Below are positions 33,972-47,391 of a stretch of DNA of 64,000 nucleotides, in pieces. The position numbers and the translations under genes are program-made. Each line of letters opens with the position of its first letter. The first letter of the stretch is position 1. The stretch comes from Dermatophagoides farinae (lineage: Eukaryota > Arthropoda > Arachnida > Sarcoptiformes > Pyroglyphidae): NCBI RefSeq assembly GCF_024713945.1, contig NC_134682.1:3281001-3345000 (forward strand), read 5' to 3'. The notes beneath the pieces were generated by a model. It searched no databases. It had not been told where the DNA came from and saw nothing but the letters and a program-made list of their open reading frames with translations.

Positions 33972-35778
33972 CCACACATCATCAACAAGATGATGATGAT
34001 GATGATGATGTTCTATCTACAATTCATTTCATAAAATCTACCACGACCACATCTTTTTGGTGGTGGTTGATGTTTGGTCATTACGATTAAAAGTATGAAT
34101 AGAGAATGATTTTGAACGGTAAGCGCCAAAAAAAACGAAATTCTCTTTCACTATCATTTTAGAGTGATCCCAAGATATTTGATACGGCAAAATACTCTCA
34201 CTCTTTGAAACATAGTTGAACGAAACTATTTCATTTCTGTTTTCCCGAACATCCGAAATGTATCATCATCATCGTTCGTTTGTTCGGTTGATGATAGCTG
34301 TATGAATATACAAGACATACAAAGGTAAGATGTAATGATGAAGAGATTATCACAATAAAACAAACCTGGATGGATATTAGGAGAGAGTCCAATAAACAGA
34401 TAGTACGGACTATACACGGTTATTCGTTTAACGATTCAAAATATATAAATGTTTTCTATATTTTATTGATGTTATTTTCGACTTCAAAATTTTGTATTTC
34501 TTCATCGTCTTTGTTATTACTATTACTATTGATTTTTTATACATTCGAATTTATTTCGACCATATTCGTCATCATTATCATTCATAATATAATATATAAT
34601 GTTAGTTATGTTCCGTGGCGGTGGCATGTACCATAGAAATAATGATGGCCACATATTGTTTTAATCTAAATTATTGCAGCTGATTATTTTTTTTCCAACA
34701 AATATGAGGATGTATAAAATAATATTGATGATGATGATGATGATCATCATCATTAATAAGTTAGCATCCTATATTGCAATAGTTATCGTACACAGATATC
34801 TTGCCCATTGAATGAATATCCGTTTTTTGTTTTGTATCTATCAAATCAGGAAACATTTTTTTTTTATTTCTAAATTCAAATAAATGATAAAGAGAAAAAT
34901 TACCGATCCAATGATGTTAATGATTAGGCTTCTCTCTCTCTTTCTCTAATCATTGGTGATGATGATCAGGAAAATTATTTAGATCAATCATATGAAACGG
35001 GACAAACATTGTACTCGGTCAATAATAATAGTCATGTCCTTTGTTTGTTCATGTTCAATGATTTTATGGGCACATTATTAATTTGGTTCAACACACAAAA
35101 AAAGGGTTGAAAATTTCAGAGAGAAAATTCGACATCGATATAATAATGAATTTTTAGATTGAAATTTGAATAAACAAGTTAAAAAGAGAGCAACAGAAGA
35201 AAAAAAATTTTTTTTTTTTTGGATTGCCATTGTTCAAATAACTTTGAATTGATCCTTTGTATTCAGTGAATCATTGGTATATGATTTTCAATTTCGATGT
35301 TGATGATCTTTTTGTCTATTTATGAAATGATATTGTTTACTATAATAATGAATTGTGACCAATGTTGATCATGATTGTAATAAATAATTAATAAAAAATA
35401 ACGATAACGATGACTATATCGATATTCGATGGTATTTAACTGGCTATTTATACCTAAATTTAGCGTTTGACTTTGAATGAATTGAATGTGGTAAAAATAA
35501 TTTTTTGTGTTGTAAACTTATACAGCAATTAATTTCTTGTGTGTGTTGCCTATGTGTAATTTTTTCTTGTGTGTCTTTGATATTCAGTCTCTTTGCTTTA
35601 TTCATTTTTTTTCTATTTAGACTTTTTTTTCATCATTCATTCATTCGAGATTGTTTGACTAATCATCCTGTGCGTAGACAATCATTTCTCATTTCTTCAT
35701 TTCAATGATGATGATGTTATATATTTCTGGCCAATATCATTGTATCATCATTATTCCCTATAGAACAAATGATCATAA

Positions 35779-35865
35779 TGATCATCATTGATGATGATGA
35801 TGATGATCTGAATCATGTCATCGAATGATAAGATTCATCATCATCATCATCATCAATGATGATCA
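35779..35865. repeat. Imperfect long inverted repeat built on GAT/ATC units
   Basis: The left arm (35779-35814) and right arm (35832-35865) pair over about 34 bases with one mismatch and a two-base bulge, around a 17-base loop. The non-repeat ends (GAATC/GATTC and the CATTGATG/CATCAATG steps) also pair, so it is more than two GAT tracts facing each other. Confidence 0.6.
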
Positions 35866-38800
35866 CGCTGCCTTATGAATTGAAACCATGAACCTAATTT
35901 AAATTTTACATTTTCATTTCCAAAACCAAAGAAAAAAAAGTGAAACGATGTGAATAATTAAAAATTAGGGAAGTGATAATTTAACAAACATTCAAACAAA
36001 CGATACAGCAACAACAACAACAACAACAGCTGATTTTTCTATTGTGGGTAAAATGGCTAAAATTAGTTTTGTATGAATAGAATGAATTTTTCATTTTTTT
36101 TTTTCATTTTCTCGAATCCCACCATTATTATATGGAACACGTAATTCGTGATTATATTTTTTTCTCCTTCTTCATCTTCATTTGAATAATACACGAACGA
36201 GAATGCTAATTGTATGGTATCGAAAATTTCATTTGTTCATCATCATTTGAAATAATCATCTTCATGGATGACGATGGTGATCATAATAATAATTTGTTGA
36301 ATAAAAAAAAACTTTATAATTTGGATATCATGATGAACATTTTGTGGTTTTCATTTTTTCTGGTAATTTCAATATTTTTTTTTTTTGAAATCTAATTCAT
36401 TTCGGTCCGTTTCGAATGTTTTTTTCTCTCTACTGCTGCTGCCGATCAATTAGATTACGAAGCTGAAGTTTTTTTCTGTTTCGCAATAATGACTACGATT
36501 ATTTATTGATTTTGGATGAGTGAATCAATCCATCAATCAATCGAAATGTCAAAACATTTGACTTTTGCTGTTGTTTTCGAAATGTAATTCTAATCAATTC
36601 AAATTAGATCAAATTCAACCTCGTTATGATTGATTGATGAGCGGAAAAAATTTTCAATTGAAATTGATCATCTTAAATATATAATCATCATTCAAATATA
36701 AATTGACCACACACACACGAACACAGGTGATATGTGTAATTTAAAAAAAAAATTCAAATGCTTGAGAGGGAGGAGGAGGGTGATGGTTCTGAAATTTTCA
36801 CCTGGTTGGAATTTTTTTTTGTGTGTTTACATTCTATTTTAAGTGTAAAAATGGTAATATCGTATTTCGCGTACAACACAAATACACACACACACACTGA
36901 TTACATAGCTTACATAATTTTCGATTGTTGTTCGTAGGTGGTTGTTGTTGTTGTTTGGATTTTATTTTATCCATTATTCAATGTTCACCTGATCTTTATT
37001 GTATTCATTCAATTTTCATTGATTATACGTCGTAATATGTTTTTTTTCCTGTAAATGTAGAGATTATTTTTATCGCACACAGATTGATGTTGAAAAAACC
37101 TTTATGGCCAATTTGTTAATTTGTCAATAAAAAAAATTTTTTTTTCGGATACAATACTTGAAATTAACAATGAATAAAATTTTATTTTTTTTTTTTGATT
37201 CAAGTAAATGGGTTTGGCGAACTGATCATTATGGATTTGTTCCATCATTCGAGTTAGTTTTTTTTTGCAATGATGATTATCCGTTGGCGTTGATTTTTAA
37301 TTATATAAAATTTATTTGCTTAGTTTTTTTTTCTTGGAAAATTTTCTCATCATCAAATTCAATACTTGTTCACCTTTGTTTTGTTTTGTTTGATCGACCT
37401 TTTTTTCGGTGAAAGATTTTGTTTTTTTTTTTATAGAATACATTTCGCCGTCATTATCATTCATTGTAATGGCTTTTTATGTATGAATGTTTAACAAAAC
37501 TTGGCAAATAGATCTTCAAATCGTTAAGATTTAAGCCTTTTCTTTTTTTTTGCAAATAGCAACAACAATTATGCCGACAAATTGGGCAAATAAAATGAAC
37601 AAAAAAAAATTTCAATTTCAACATTCATTTTAGTGACTATATATATACAGATATATCTTTTTTTTTGGTTTATTGTTGATTTAAAATAATAATAAAAAAA
37701 ACCCCCGAAAGATTGAAGAAGATTAAATTCGTTGATGATGGATTTTGTTCGTTTTCCATTCAAAATGGCTACGAAACAAAACTAAAATATCTAACCACCA
37801 ATGTATTAACGTAAATTTATGGTTTTTAAAAACATAAATAAATTGCAATTGTAACAATCATTTGGTACTAACTGTTCAAAGATTTTTTTTTTTGAAAAAA
37901 AGTCGGAAATGTCAAAAATTGAAAAACCAAATTCATTCATTCATTTATTCAATCAAAAAAAAAAAAAAAAAAAACATAACGGGTGAGGTGAAAGGATCAA
38001 CCCCTTTTGAATGAATGAATTGGCCATAAACCTAATTCAATTTCATCTAAAAAAAGAAGAAGAAATGTTTAATGGATGGATGAATGAATTAATTTTTTTT
38101 CTTATTTTTGTTTAAAAATAATTTTAATAGCAAGCTGAATTTAAAACTATTTTGATGATGAAACTCGGAGGGGGAGTTTGAATTCCAATTTATGAATTTA
38201 ATTCGTCGTTTTTGTTGTTGTTGTTCAACTGCCCGTAACAAAACTGTTGTTCGAATTGGTTAGCAAATAGACAGACATAATTTACCGATTGGTTTGATAG
38301 ATAAAAAACAATGTATTGATGGAAATAATGGACAGATGTTTTAAAAACAGAAACAGGTGTCATCACCATCAAATACGGTGATGATGGTTATGGTTGTTGT
38401 TGTGTGATAACTGATGAACACATCAACACCATAAACCATTTTATATGCATCACATCAATGGAAATCTAGATTTTTTTTCTTATTGTTACAGTTCTGAACA
38501 TTTCCGTAACAAGAATGATTTAGGCTGATAATAATTTCTTTCTTAATAACAAACCAGTGCAAATTTTTTTTTCTCTCCATTCATTCATGAAACAAAACAA
38601 TCACCTTGTCATTATTATTGAACGATGATTGACATAATCACATCATTTACGTCGCACATTGATGTACATACCGTTCAATCGATCAAATCGATAGATTTGT
38701 TGTTGTTTCTATATTCGGAATAGATTTAAATTTGCATCTTTAACCATCATTATATCACGTGTATGTGTATGTCTGTGATCAGCTTTTTTTATATAGTCTA

Positions 38801-40085
38801 CAAACAACATTTTTTATCGTTAAAACAAAAAAATCTTAAAAATAGAAGCTAAATTCAAATTCTGATTATACTAATCCACACATCGTCATCGTTTTCTTAC
38901 GAAATTCTTATGAAAACAACATTTTTTCTTGACCTGTATGTCATCATCCCTTTTTTGATTATTGAAATCCAACACTTTTTTTTACACACTTTGTCTGTAC
39001 CATCATAACGTGTATGATTAATAAAATGAAATATCATAATGATCATGGGGATTGCAAGGAGAAATGATAATGCAAATTAGTCCGCAATGATAATAAAAAA
39101 AGAATGAATAAATTAATGAATTTTGAAACTTATCTTCATCATCATCATCATCATCATCGGATATTAACATTCATCATAACGATAAGTAAAGAGTTGAAAA
39201 GAATAAAAACAAAAGCAACAGAAAAAAAAGAAAAAAAAATTAAAAGGAAATCCAACAAAAAAAAATCAAAATAAAATGTGAATAAACTCTTTTTAAAATG
39301 AAAAGTTTGAAAATGCACAAATTGAATTCGAATAAAGAAAAAAAAAGTTTAAAAATTTACAATTATCAACATCTTCATCATCGTCATCATTTCCGTTTTT
39401 TTTTCATTTTATAAAGAACATTCATTCCATTTGGACAACTACGAATGGCTAACAAAATGTGTTCATGGATAACAAGTTTGTTCACTTCTTCTTTTTGACA
39501 TCTTATCATCATCAAATCCATCTCTAATAATATCCGTACATATTTTAACGGTAGCTTTATCTTCGTTATCCGTTCCAAACGAAAATCTTATATAATGAGC
39601 ATTACATTTTTACGTTGTTGTTGTTGTTGTTGTAAAATTTCCCATATAGAATGTTTAATCTAATGGGTGAGATGACGAAAAAAAAAATTGTCAACATTAC
39701 CTCTTGATTGATGATGATGATGATGATGATGAAGATTTATGCACCTTTTTGGATCACAAGTTTTTTGTTTTTGTTTTTGTTTTGTTGTTCAAGCTTGGAG
39801 AATTTGATTGAAGTTAAATTGAGATAGTATGGATCATCCAAAAAGAGAGAGTGAGAGAGATATTCAAAGTTTCATAACAAAAAACAAAGCATGAATGAAT
39901 GAACAAACATGCTACTACTATGAACATAATAATGTTCCGGAGATCCATCCTTTCACTCTTTTATTTGTGTTGAAAAAAAACAAAACAAATTGATGTTGAT
40001 GAAGAAGATAACGGTGGACGATCACAGATGATGTGTTGTGACCATAATTATAGCTCGTGTTCAACTGGTGATTTCAACGATAGAC

Positions 40086-40113
40086 AAAAAAAAAAAAAAA
40101 AAAAAAAAAAAAA
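40086..40113. repeat. 28-base poly-A tract
   Basis: An uninterrupted run of A in a gene-free region. No target-site duplication or retroelement body could be recognised beside it. Confidence 0.8.
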
Positions 40114-43100
40114 CATTTACTTCGGAAAAAAAACTAGCAACACAATCTTTTTGTGGTGGTTGCTAACAATAAAAATTATTTTGTTCAACAACAGCACACA
40201 ATAATTGGCCTTAATGATATGATGACAATGTTAATACTGTTTGCATTTTGATTTTGTTTTACTTTATCGTAAATATCTTTGCATTTTTTTTTCTTGTTAT
40301 TTTCGATGATATTCATCAATATCACATAACATTACATTATTCTATTTAGATGATGATGATGATTATGACAATCATCTTTATTCAATTCATTTTCAGTTTT
40401 TAAAAATTGAGAAATTTAAGTAAACAAGGAAATAGAGCAATGTTTGTGTGTGTGTGTAGAGAGTGAGAGATGAAAATTATGATTGATACCAGATGATAAT
40501 GATGATGATGAAAAATAACAAATCTTTATTCCGGATTCATTTTTTTTTGTATTGTTGTTATTCATTCACCTGATTGATCATTTTAACACACAGTAAAAAT
40601 CACCATTATATTTTACATATGTATGATAAACATGTTTCCTATGTGTAATATATAATCCAATCATCCAATTGTATGTTTCTAATACAAATGATCGATTGAT
40701 GATGGTCATCATAATAAAACAGTGGTAACAGATTTGTATGTTAGAACAAAAAAAAAAAACAAACGGTCATCATTCTATGGTTGGTGGTCAATTTTTCACA
40801 GATAATTTCGATTCCATTCTATTTACAATGAATAATTTTGCTTTCAATTATATAACATATTGACATTTGCCATGTAATATTATAGATCATCTATCATTTT
40901 GTTTTAAGAAAAAAATGAACTTCCAAAAAAAACGATAAATAATCCAACATCCGGTGTACAAAAAAAATTTTGCAATTTTGAAATGAAATGAATGAAAATT
41001 TTTTTTTCAATCCAACAAAAAAAAATCCAATCAAATCAAACGGGGAAAAAAACGTCGTTTATAATCATACTATTTTTTTTCGGAGCCAAAAGAGTTTGTG
41101 TCGAAATCTAAACATCTTCTCTGCAACGGATATAGCCATAGATTTATTGATTTTTTTTCACTCTATGAACAAACACACTATTTTTATGTTTGGATATGGA
41201 AAAAAACGATTAAAAAACAACGAAGAATAAGAAAAATTGAGTTTGTGTTTTCAGTTTGTATGCAAAAAAAATCAAATCAAATTTCAAACCACCGAAAATG
41301 ATGAGTCAAATCAAGAACATTTCACGGAAATCAGAGAAAAATTCAGAAAATGAATTAATCAATTGCGAAAATCGATAAATAAACGGACAAATCATTCATT
41401 GAAACACAAACACACACACACACTGGATGATAATCGTTGTAATGTAACAAAATCATGAGAAAACAAAAAGAGAAAAGAATGTTCAAGTTCGATGGGTCTT
41501 CTTATGCCATCGTCGGATATGGACCGTATGGAAAGAAATAGAAATAAAGAAAGAAAATCCACTTTGGTGATTATAATAATGATGATGATTAGTTTCAAAC
41601 GAAAAAAAAACTAGTTGACATGATACATGGGACAATGGGTGAGCTTTATGAGTTTCAAATTTCTGTTTCTGTTTTTGTCAAATGTTATTATTTTCTTAAT
41701 TATTGTTCATAATTTTTATGATGATTTTTCACATAAATGATGACATAAATTTACAACGAAACAAAAAAAAAACAAAATCATGTTCCAGAAATTTTTTCTT
41801 TCCTTTCCTTTCATTTTTTTTTGCTTTCTTGAAACAAATTGTGTACGGACTATGAATAGATATGATTACTGTTGTTGTTGTTGTTGTTGCCATTTTGGTA
41901 TGGTTCGTTTCATTTTTTCATTAATTTCATTTTCTGTTGTTACTGTTGCTGTTATTTTTTTTTTTTTTGATAATTTTCAAGTTTCATAACTTTTTTTTTT
42001 GGTTGTCATTTGTTTTATTATTATCATCATCATCATCATAATCATGATTGACTTGAAGTGATGACGATGATAATTCGGGTATCTGAAGAAGATGAAGAAA
42101 AAAAAATTTTTCCCAGCCAATTTTGTCATTCGAATAACAAAGTGGGAAAAAAAATTACAGACCCAATGAAAAAACAAAGATTAATTAAAGGCAACTAATG
42201 AATGCAAAAAAGATTTGGATTTGGATTTTTTTCCCAGTTTTCGGCTTGACCATTTTTTGAAGAAAAAAAAACACCAGACATTTTAGCTTTAATTTTATTT
42301 TTTTTTCTTCATCATCACAATAAATAAACATATATATCCAATTAGACGGCGTGTAAATACCGACAGTCATTGATGGATGAAGGTTTTTTTTCTCGTATGG
42401 AAAAAAAAGATCAAACAACAACAACAACAACAGTGTTCAATGAATGGCAGACGCTCCAAGATTTTTTTTTGTTTTGTTTCGTTTTCATTTTTCTCCTTTT
42501 AAGATTCAATTAGACATAGATAAGATTGAATGAATGTTAAATATTAGCAGTATGGAAAAGAAAAAAGACTAAAATGGTATATTTGGTCCATGTATCGATG
42601 TTATCAAAATTCGAGGATCTTTTTTTTCTCTATATATCAACTACAATGAACGATGAACATGATCAACAGCAATAGCAACTACAACAACGGTAAATAAATT
42701 GGGTAAAATATCATCGAACACAGGTCACGTTTTGGTCATCGAAATTCTAATCATTCATAGTAGAAAAATAAGAAGAAGACAAAACAAGCGAAAGGCAATC
42801 CTTTTTTTTGTAATGAATGAATGTATGTATCTCGATCATCATTATCATTCTATATTGAAAGAAAAAGATCAAAGCAAAGATATCGTTTTCAATTTCAATA
42901 TACAACAACCAACAACAACAACAACAACAATATACCGTCGAATCGGCGACAATCGTTCGGTCATCCGTTTGGTCAATCCTTTATCTTGTTTTTTATTATT
43001 TATAAAAAAAAACTTTTTTTTCATATTATCATCATTTTTTTTCTGAAATGAATTGAAGAAATGATGATGTCTTGTTTCTAGTATAAACGGTGGCATATTT

Positions 43101-46057
43101 TTTTTTTAGAAAAAAATTTTTCGTCTTCTTTTTTTTCATTCGTCTCCAATAATAGATTTATATGAACGTCAAATAATACATAAAAATATGTGTGTGTGTC
43201 CTCGGCGCAATTCGTTCTAGATTGTAAAATGCTAGATTTTTTTCTGTTTTGTTTTGTTTCGAATTCATAATGATGATCCATGATGATGATGATGATTACA
43301 ATGTTCGGTTATTTTTTCGTCATTATTATTATTGTTGTTGTTGTTGTTGTTGAACTGCAATAACCAGAAATAGAAACAACAACAACAACAACAACAGCGA
43401 CAACACAAACAATTTAGAGATTGATATTTTTTTTCGCAAGAAAAAAAAATGATTCGAAATATGCAAAAATAACGATTTTTTTTTCTTGAAAATGAAAAAT
43501 AATGATGATATCCGGATTTAACAAAAAAAAATTGCACAATAATCATTTGTTTTTGCCTATTAAATCGATCAATTGATTGATCTATCCATCGATAATTGGA
43601 ATAGAAAGATTTTATTTGTAATGTGGATCAAATCTTTTGATAATAATGATGATGAGTGCAATAAATTTATAAACATCACGTGTGTGTGTGTGGGTGGGCG
43701 GACATTGTTTAAAAATCTAGATTTTTTTCTCTTTTTTTTCAAACCAAAAAAAAAAAATTTATTCTTTTTTTGGATTTGTTGTTGTTGTTTTTTTTTTGCT
43801 TGAAAAAACAAGCTTTTTTTCGAGGCTAAATCCCGTGAATGTCTGTGTTGTATTTGAATTGAACTTGAAAATCAATCGATTTGAAAATATTTTTTTTTCA
43901 TTCAACAACAACAACAACAACAATCAACGGTCAAGTGGGACAAAAATGGAAATAAAAATTTGAATAAAATTTCCCCTTTTTTAGGTTTTGGACAGCGAGT
44001 GAGTGAGTGAGTTAGTGTCACTGTTTAATATTTATTAATGATTGAAATGGAAAGTTTATCTCGAATAGATAGATGAAAGCAGATATGAAGATGATGATGA
44101 TGTGCTAATCTTTAAATGATAAATCCCTAGTAGATGGGTTGGTGTGTCAAATTGTTTCGATTTGTACCCGATAAATACATAGTATTCGTTTAGAATGAAA
44201 TGCAATAAAATCATCATTATTTGATCTAATTAGATAATGATGATTGAATTGAATTGAATTGAATCGACCTCAATGATAATTGATTAATAATGATGATGAT
44301 GAACAAAATCAATGGTAGGAATTAGAAAATTAATTTCCTTGAATTTGTTTGCTTATGGACAATTTCTTAAGTGGTTGCCATCATCATCATTATAATCATC
44401 ATCCTTATCATCATCATCATCATCATCATAGTAATCGACATCGTAATCAGCTAAAAAATTAAAAAAAAATTTTTAGACCAAGTTAATGCCCACAAACACA
44501 CACACACATTTGTTTTGGATATTCAAAAACAAATGATCGAAAAGCAAGAAAGAGTGAGAGAGAGAGATGATCCTTTTCCAAGAAAAAACAAGTCTCGAAA
44601 ACGTTTTTGGATCGCGAATCATTCGAATAAATGAATGAAGTGAATGGATGGGCAACAGATTTTTTTTTTGTTTCAAAATATTTTCAACGGAAAAATCCTT
44701 TTTCCGGTTTTTTTCTTAGTTTTTATTTTATTGAAAAAAACCACTTTTTTCTTTGCTTACCATCGATAATGTTTGTGGTTCATCATCATCATCATCACCA
44801 TCATTATCATCATCATCGATAATACTACAAACTTTTTTTTGTAAAGAAAAAAAATTTACAACCAAATAAATGATGATTTAAGTTAGAGATGGCGATGATC
44901 ATGATGTTGATCAATTTTAAAAAAGACTCAATCATGTTCATTGAACATTGAACGAAATAAATTAATCAATCAAATGGTTGGATAAAAAAAAATTTGATTG
45001 ATTCTCGATTGACCAATCGAAAAAAAAACACAAACAGCAAACGATCGAACCCCGCTATGTTTACCTTACCGATGTGCATGTATCTTGAAACCACAAAAAA
45101 AAATGTTATGGCCATTTACTACTAGAGAGTATTATTATTACACGAAACCAAATCAAAAAAAAAAAAAACACAAAAAATCTATCGTGTATAACGTGTTTTT
45201 TTTCGAAATTTTCCAAGACAGTAGTTGTTGTCATTAATGTTGTTGTTGTTGTTGTTGTTAACTGATCAATAGATTCGATGTGGTTGCGTGTGTATATGTC
45301 AATAAGAAAAAAAAATTGATGAACATGAACAAAAATATATTTCGTTCATGTTCCGGTTGTCGTCATCTTTATCATCATCATCAACATCATCATCATCACC
45401 ATAATCAACGTCGTTAGTCTTTCGTGGACAGTTTGGTCCTTGTTTCTAATGCAATAATAAATAAGTAAATGTTTGTCGAGAACAAGAAAAAAATAGTGAA
45501 AAATATTTGCAAATGCAATTATAACCATGATGATGATTACGATGATTAAGATCATGATGAGGATTATATTATTATTATTATTATATATCATGAAACTTGT
45601 TGCTTTTGGTTGTCGATGTGTTTGTGTTGCGTGTTTTAGCTATATAGCTGATTTACACGAGCCCGTTATCATTGAATGTGTGTTCCCATCCCAAATATTT
45701 TTTTCCTTGATTCATCCACTGTATATCATCAATTCGGATATAGTCTGAAAAAATAAATTTAATATTTTGTCGATAAATGTCATAGTTTAAATGGTTTTTA
45801 TGATGAAAAAAAAATAGGACCGTCAATTTGTTTTAATGAACAAACACTCACACACATACTCACTCACATACACAAAATAATCAGCAAAGATCCGGTTATT
45901 ATGTAGATAAATAACAAACATTTTGAATTAAATTTTCTGGATGATATAAGCACATGTAATAGGTGCGCACCAATATCTATGCAAGTGTGAAATAGAAATC
46001 CATTTCAACGTGTGAAATGTGTATGCGTGTGTGTGAAAAATTCATATTTTTTTGATC

Positions 46058-46085
<28 letters not shown>
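46058..46085. repeat. 28-base poly-A tract
   Basis: An uninterrupted A run. About 300 bases away lies a 24-base T run (46383-46406), so the pair could in principle form an A/T hairpin. Confidence 0.8.
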
Positions 46086-46088
<3 letters not shown>

Positions 46089-47221
46089 ATGAAAAGGAGT
46101 GAAAAAATGGGATTTTTTTTCTCGCACATCTCATCAGAGCCGGTCATAATAGAAAAAAAAAATTCGAATCCAAATTCCAACCATCATCATTTAATATATA
46201 TGAAATAATATTGAAAATGGCGTTCAATATCAATAATAAAATATTTTTAGAACTATAACACATCACGAATATCGTTTAAACGATGTGTTTCAACAACAAG
46301 TATCTTGAATGATTTTTCCTAACCACCAACATCATCAACAACATTGGTGTTTTCGTTCATTTCTCAATACCGGATACAAATATTTTTTTTTTTTTTTTTT
46401 TTTTTTCGTTGACGATGAATACGTGATACAAATGTCGAATAGTTTATAATGAAATTTGATTATAATTATCAGAAAAAAATGACCCAGACAACAACAACAA
46501 AATGATGGATTTCAGTTCATTAAACTTTTTGATGACAATTTTTTTTTTTTTTTTGATTGAATAATAATCATAATAATAATTTAATATTTTTCATCAATAA
46601 TAATTGAACACAAATTTTTTTTCTTTTTTTTATAAGATGTGTAATTTCATAAAGATAAAAGAAGGATGTTGAAATTGTAAACAGGAAAAGAAAAAAAGAG
46701 TTAGCGAAAACATTGCTATAAAAATGTTTTAGATAATTAATTAAATCATTTTTGTTCATTCATTTTAAACATATAATATATATACGTGGTCCATAACTTG
46801 GCTATCGACAACGATAACGATGATTATGATGATGACAATATCATTATCATTATCAATGTGTGTGTGTGTGTGGGGTGAGAGTGAGAAATCCCAAAAAAAA
46901 AAAATTTTGTAAAAGAACAGATTTGACATAAACAGGAAAAAAAAGTGAATGTTACATGCAGTTGGAATTGAATACAAATCAATGAAAACAAGTATGCAAT
47001 TTCAACATCAGATCATCAATTATTTACATGTCTTGTTCTATGATGTTGATTCTCTTCATGCAAATTTAAATTGATTGAAAATTAATTGATCAAAAAATTA
47101 TATGTAGTTTGTATGAAGGGTTGCATATACATATTGTATTTGTTTTTTTTTCGAGACATAAATATAAGCCAGAAATAGACTATATAAAATGTAGTTACAA
47201 TATAAATAATTCATAAACAGA

Positions 47222-47227
<6 letters not shown>

Positions 47228-47254
<27 letters not shown>
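47228..47254. repeat. GT dinucleotide microsatellite
   Basis: About 13 GT units, in the presumed 3' UTR or flank of the Jing-like gene. Confidence 0.85.
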
Positions 47255-47391
47255 ATAAAATAATTGTATCATCATCAATTGTAATAATATAAATGAGAGG
47301 CTATAATAATAATAATAATAATTGTGAGTGAAAAAGAAAAACAGAGATCAATTGAATATAAAAATTATTTTTAATAATAATTTTGTAATGT

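Larger units (their letters stand above)
33697..47391. other. Large gene-poor gap, ~13.7 kb
   Basis: The left end holds the promoter of the secreted-protein gene. The rest is GAT/ATC, CAA and CA microsatellites, 28-base A runs at 40086-40113 and 46058-46085, a 24-base T run at 46383-46406 and a GT repeat at about 47228-47254. An imperfect GAT-based inverted repeat occurs at 35779-35865. Two less repetitive islands look exon-like but cannot be placed in a gene: about 39387-39590 (minus) and 45653-45744 (minus). Other open frames are short and simple. Confidence 0.5.

Noticed and set aside
42699-43811. Cluster of ORFs on both strands
   Set aside because: All arise from poly-A/T, CAA and ATC tracts; no frame is favoured and no splice signals link them.
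45041-45070. GATCGAACCCCGC resembling a tRNA T-arm (minus strand)
   Set aside because: The flanking bases do not form a five-pair T-stem and no anticodon or acceptor arm fits.
46058-46406. Poly-A and poly-T tracts as ends of a retrotransposon insertion
   Set aside because: No reverse-transcriptase or other element body and no target-site duplication could be seen between or beside them.
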